Shown: piece by piece, positions 60,101 to 64,000 of the stretch | How the letters are laid out: every line of letters starts with the position of its first letter | Numbering within the stretch: position 1 is the stretch's first letter | Assembly (NCBI RefSeq): GCF_964340395.1 | Contig: NC_135549.1 | Location: 13,638,342-13,702,341, forward strand | Length of the DNA stretch: 64,000 nt | DNA from: Glandiceps talaboti | Taxonomy: Eukaryota > Hemichordata > Enteropneusta > Spengelidae | Direction: 5' to 3' | Made by a program: the position numbers and the translations under genes | The notes under the pieces: model-generated | The model's database searches: none | What the model was told of the DNA's origin: nothing | What the model saw: the letters and a program-made list of their open reading frames with translations, nothing else

Positions 60101-61930
60101 GTAATGTTACAGTAGTAAAGTGTAGTGTAGTGGGATGCGGTGCGGTGCAGTGCAGTGCAGTGCAGTGCAGTGTAGTGCAGTATTGTGCAATGCAGTGTAA
60201 TGTTACAGTAGTAAAGTATAGTATAGTGTAGTGTGATGCGGCGCAGTGCATTGTAGTGCAGTGCAGTTACAACTATTACACATCTAACTGTATTATCCAC
60301 TATGCAGTAACGAAACACGCTATAAAGTTTTCAATATACGAAGAAAAAGGAATCGATTTTAAAAAATACATACAACGCATCAAACGTTGCCAATATTTAT
60401 GACACATTTCTTTGTTCTAGTTTCGTCTATGGTCAAGACAAGAAGTGATAGATACTGTCGATTTCAGCATGGACTTTGGTATCAAAACAATAGAACATTT
60501 TGAAGAACTGTGGAATATATCATTTCCTATGCCAAAACTAGGTAGGCGTGGTTTATTGTTACAATACCACACCATACTGCTGTATGTCAAGTATTCCGTA
60601 GATAGTAGGTTTACATGACGCATATATCTCAATGATTGGTAAACAGTATAACAACTCCGTGGGAAAGAACTGAAGTGAAAAGATTCGAGTTCTTTTAGAC
60701 GATATCTAGCATAAGCATGAATTTTTCAATATATATCGTGTCCTTCAAATGATTCAGCGAACAATTTTTACACTCTTTTCTTTTTTTAACAGACATGGTT
60801 GCGCTGTCTGTTTTCAAATTTGGAGCAATGGAGAACTGGGGGTTGATCCTCTATCAAGAAGCTTACATGCTGTATGACAAAGATGTTCACACACCAGTTC
60901 GAGCCCAAAACGTTGCTAGACTTGTGGCTCACGAGCTTGTGCATATGGTAAGAGACAGACAGACAAACAAACAAACAAACAAACAAACAAACAAACACAC
61001 AAACAAACAGACTAAATGAACAGACACGTAAACTATATAGAGACAGGCAGGAGAACCAATACACATGGGTATAGGTTGATACATATAGATGGACACTTGA
61101 CACCTCGTTATAGCTCCACATATGATACACAGCAAATAATCAAAATTTACCACCAATATACTCCATCACGGTATACTTACATAATACATAATAATAATAA
61201 TGTTGGTTTCTTTCCCACTCTGTGCTCAAAGCGCTTTACAATTATTACCCCTGGCTCGGGTCAGAATGGCACAACGGCCCTTTAGTCTTCCTCAACTCCC
61301 CGGGGAGCATACAATCCATTGCAGCCATTATATTTAAGCGCATAGGATTAAAGCCTTCACATTGCAACCTACATCCTACCAGGTCCCCAGTTATACAGCT
61401 GGGTTGACTGAGGCACAGTCGTGGTTCAAATCTTGCCCAAGGACTTTAGCCACTCAGAAACAAACAGCAGGCAGCGACGGGGCTCGAACCTGCAACCTGT
61501 AGATTCCAAGCCGGTCACGCTAGCCATTCACCCATCATGACTCCATATGTAGTGAATGGTAAAATATAAAAGAGTCAAACCCATCTTCCCCACCGTGTTA
61601 TTTTGTTTTGCAGTGGTATGGTAATTGGGTGACCATGGCGTGGTGGAGCGATACGTGGTTAAACGAAGGTTTCGCAAGGCATTTCCAATATGTCGCCATC
61701 GAGCACGCCTTACCAGAGTGGGATGTTGTAAGTGTTTGTATATATTCTAATGATATCATATTTGGTTGATTAGCTTTATTTACGTGTGAGTTACTTGCAT
61801 ATTGCACGTACTATGAAAATCACGTGACCTGAAACAAAAAAGTCTGGTTACACATGTAGGCGTTCAGAGACTAACTACTGTAAATATTGAATGAAACTAT
61901 TGGTGGTCTTAAGATTGCTTCCTTGATTGG

Positions 61931-61976
<46 letters not shown>

Positions 61977-63311
61977 AAAAGAGATTAATTTAAACTGCAA
62001 ACTCTGTCCTCTTTTAGTACGACCAGTTTTACCAGGACGCTGTCACATTCAAATCATTCAACGTTGATGCTAGCAGTGATTCGCATCCCACAGTACAGGA
62101 TGTAGGGTGGTACAACGAACTGTGGGGTCAGTTCGATACCAGAATTTATGAAAGGGTGAGTAACCCAAAGGAACACACTCCTATTTCTGTCATATGTCTG
62201 TAATACAAATGTACCTCACTCTTGTAAAAAAATAAATGTAGTGAATGTGAAGTAGCACAAGACATTAAGGGTAGACATGACAAGACATCTCAGAGCAACA
62301 TAGCACTACACAACATAGCACAAAACGACACAGCACAGCACAGTACAGTACAACACAACACAACACAACACAACACAACACAACACAACACAGCACAGCA
62401 CAATGCAATGCAACACAACGCAACACATGACAAGACAAGACAAGACAAGACAAGACAAGACAAGACAACACAACACAACACGACTCAAAGAGTCAATGCT
62501 ATAGAGCATGTAATAGCTCGGACAGCACACTTTAAGATCGACAGTAGTCTTACGTAGAAACAACACACAGATAATTACTTCATACCAGTTTTAATTCCAG
62601 GCTATGTTACTGTTTACTCTCGAAATTAGCCAGTATATTGAAATGTTATTTTCCAGGGTTCCCAGATGATCATGATGATGCGTAGTTTCCTAGGAGACAA
62701 CGTCCTGTTCGAGGGATTCAGAAATTACCTTAGGAAGAACAGTTACAGCAATGCATACACAGATGATTTATGGACTGCACTGACCGAGGTACTTGTATAT
62801 ACATACTGTAGACTTTGATTCGTTTCTCTATAATGAATCATGTAAGATTGTAACTCATGTACATGTACTTGTCATTCGGTGATCAAGACACATTACAATG
62901 TACCGTGTGTCTGTCATAGACCGTTATGTCTCAAGGCACTTTTCGCTGTACTGACCTTGTTATTTCAGAAACCAAAAAAACGAGTATGGCAAAAATTAGT
63001 CAATAGTCTTTTTGAGCCATATTTCATTGTATAATTCGCATAGTTATTTTTATACTATACCCAGCCTCGTCTATCATTTATCACCGCTATACCTTGTATC
63101 AATTTTTTTCTCTCGATATTGTCATTCTTCAGACTGCCGTTGCATCCGATGTCAATATTGATATGAAAGAAGTGATGGATCCATGGCTGTTACAACTTGG
63201 GTTTCCAGTGGTTACTATCACACGTAAAGATGATACTACGGCAATGATTGAACAGAAGATGTTTGTGTTGGACTCTGAAGATGAAATCCCAGACGCCCCG
63301 GGGGGCCTTGA
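57102..63311 (+). CDS. Gene E: membrane M1 zinc aminopeptidase, 5' part (continues beyond window)
   Basis: Eight exons are visible: 57102-57751, 59454-59724, 60421-60541, 60793-60947, 61614-61727, 62018-62155, 62657-62788, 63133-63311, 1760 nt, about 586 codons, all in phase. The gene should carry seven more exons to the right. Starts MAKGDAYVECDG; membrane segment about 27-50; GAMEN 358-362; HELVH 394-398; E417 (WLNEGF); catalytic Y481 (YERG). HELVH is followed by Met, and WYGNWVTMAWW has Trp in place of the usual Leu. Exon 1 is a mosaic: the first half matches gene C exon 1b and the last half matches gene D. Exon 2 is closest to gene B (LEHVFSRR), and exons 3-5 to gene D. It ends in the conserved [15 protein letters not shown] exon. 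Confidence 0.9.
58905..58940. repeat. Perfect 16-bp inverted repeat, 4-nt loop
   Basis: TATCTCAGACCACTAA, loop CTTT, TTAGTGGTCTGAGATA, in intron 1 of gene E. Single or imperfect copies of the CTCAGACCACTAA core occur at about 20816, 27837 and 40270-40304. Possibly a short mobile or palindromic repeat family. Confidence 0.7.
59915..60266 (+). repeat. (GTGTA)n pentanucleotide array
   Basis: About 350 bp of GTGTA/GTGCA units in intron 2 of gene E, with two internal copies of an AATGTTACAGTAGTAAAG interruption that suggest block duplication. It explains the reverse-strand HYTTL-rich frames. Confidence 0.95.
60962..61009 (+). repeat. (AAAC)n microsatellite
   Basis: 48 bp, 14 bases after the exon 4 donor of gene E. 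Confidence 0.9.
61188..61542 (-). mobile_element. tRNA-derived SINE with LINE-like 3' tail
   Basis: About 350 bp inserted in reverse in intron 4 of gene E. Read on the minus strand, its head has a plausible box A (TGGCTAGCGTG) and box B (GGTTCGAGCCC), and its 3' end has GTAAAGCGCTTTGAG, followed about 20 bases later by (ATT)n. That tail resembles the 3' end of the LINE at 53750-56330 (GTAAAGCGCATTGAG ... (TTA)n). SINEs commonly borrow the tail of the LINE that mobilises them. The body has TTGGGCAAGATTTGAACCAC and a CTGTGCCTCAGTCAACCC segment often seen in invertebrate SINEs. Confidence 0.7.
61924..61976 (+). repeat. (TTGA)n microsatellite
   Basis: 53 bp in intron 5 of gene E, the same repeat and same intron as in gene D (45966-46040), though nearer the acceptor here. 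Confidence 0.9.
62270..62482 (+). repeat. (CAACA)n / (GACAA)n pentanucleotide array
   Basis: About 210 bp of diverged CAGCA, CAACA and GACAA units in intron 6 of gene E. Confidence 0.9.
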
Positions 63312-64000
63312 GTAAGTATAAGTGTCCGAGTACATGCATGCATACATAAATATCAATTAAAGAAAGTAGGGGGGGGGGGGGTCGCGATATCAATTGAGAA
63401 AATGTTATATTGCCATGCTTTGAATACATGTATGTTGCAAGATCTTTCGGACCAACTCGACTTTTATCAATTTACATGTACCATGCCTGTGATGAGATAT
63501 AAAGGGGTCTCATACCAGTGTTTAGCAAAGATTTTTGAACTCTAGTAACAGGATCTGGTAAAACTGGTGTAATGTCCAATACATTGTACCATAATCTTGG
63601 CTAGGAACCCCGATAAAATGACTTGGAAACTTGGGTAGATTTTACCTGCTTACCACTCTTAACAAAAACACTGCATATTATCTCATATCATGCATCTGAA
63701 TGAAATTCCATGTCTCTTTTGGAATTCGTATTCTCCTTATAATTATTATGTGTTATTTTTTTAAATATATTTAATCATCACATGCTTCACCTGACGCCCT
63801 AGCTTTATATAGACGTGTACCTGTAAATCATCGGTTCCTATGAGAGTGAATAGCATCTGGCTAAGTCTCCAAAGCTCGATATTGGTACAATTTGTATTTT
63901 AAAAGTTTGTGAATCATATGATCTCTCTGGCGAATTGTAATTGATTAACTCACGCCATAGCATATTATTCATGCAAAGATATGGGCTTTGAGAACACAGT
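63312..64000. other. Start of intron 8 of gene E
   Basis: Follows a donor (GA|GTAAGT) at 63312. The exon 9 homolog (Y-x-W-x-I-P-L-T-Y) is not found before the window ends. Contains a 12-base G run at about 63370 and nothing else recognisable. Confidence 0.6.

Noticed and set aside
59809-60318. 169- and 113-codon reverse frames rich in His-Tyr-Thr-Leu
   Set aside because: Product of the (GTGTA)n array in intron 2 of gene E.

Overview
The window is a piece of an intron-rich animal genome. It has split genes with GT-AG introns, CpG-poor AT-rich introns, many microsatellites, non-LTR retrotransposon and SINE insertions, and several foldback (MITE-like) elements. The gene family, intron sizes and repeat types suit a marine invertebrate (for example a lophotrochozoan or an invertebrate deuterostome), but the phylum cannot be fixed from the sequence alone. 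No bacterial, viral or CRISPR feature is present.

The whole window is one head-to-tail array, all on the + strand, of M1-family zinc aminopeptidases of the aminopeptidase N / glutamyl aminopeptidase type (gluzincins, type II membrane proteins). Gene A (1025-9101) is the 3' half of a divergent member that starts to the left of the window. Gene B (16971-26447) is complete: 15 coding exons, 989 aa. Gene C (30619-39488) is complete: 15 exons, 998 aa. It is preceded by a second complete first exon at 28043-28659, which would give a 987 aa form. Gene D (41617-52808) is complete: 15 exons, 993 aa. Gene E (57102-63311) has its first 8 coding exons and runs off the right edge. Every junction was read by eye. 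In B, C and D the coding lengths sum to whole codons, and all paralogs share the same intron positions and phases. Each complete member has a short cytoplasmic tail, one membrane segment followed by a Y-F-L-H-P-G-W signature, GAMEN, HEXXH-X18-E, a catalytic Tyr in a YERG motif, and the helical ERAP1-like C-terminal domain.

Between and inside the genes lie: long intergenic spacers (9102-16970, 26448-28042, 39489-41616, 52809-57101); a 5'-truncated LINE with an open RT frame (53750-56330); a reverse-oriented tRNA-derived SINE in an intron of gene E; at least six inverted-repeat elements; a 45-bp minisatellite carrying four TGACGTCA palindromes; and large (GTAT)n, (GA)n(GT)n and pentanucleotide arrays.

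The most notable biology is how the array evolves. First exons and several other exons are nearly identical between paralogs while neighbouring exons differ, one 128-bp exon-plus-intron block is identical between B and C, and gene E's first exon is a mosaic of C-like and D-like halves. Gene C has two tandem first exons. All four readable active sites have lost the Gln that normally follows HEXXH (K, N, M, M instead). These are ectopeptidase paralogs that would act outside the cell on peptide N-termini, probably with diversified substrate preference or expression.
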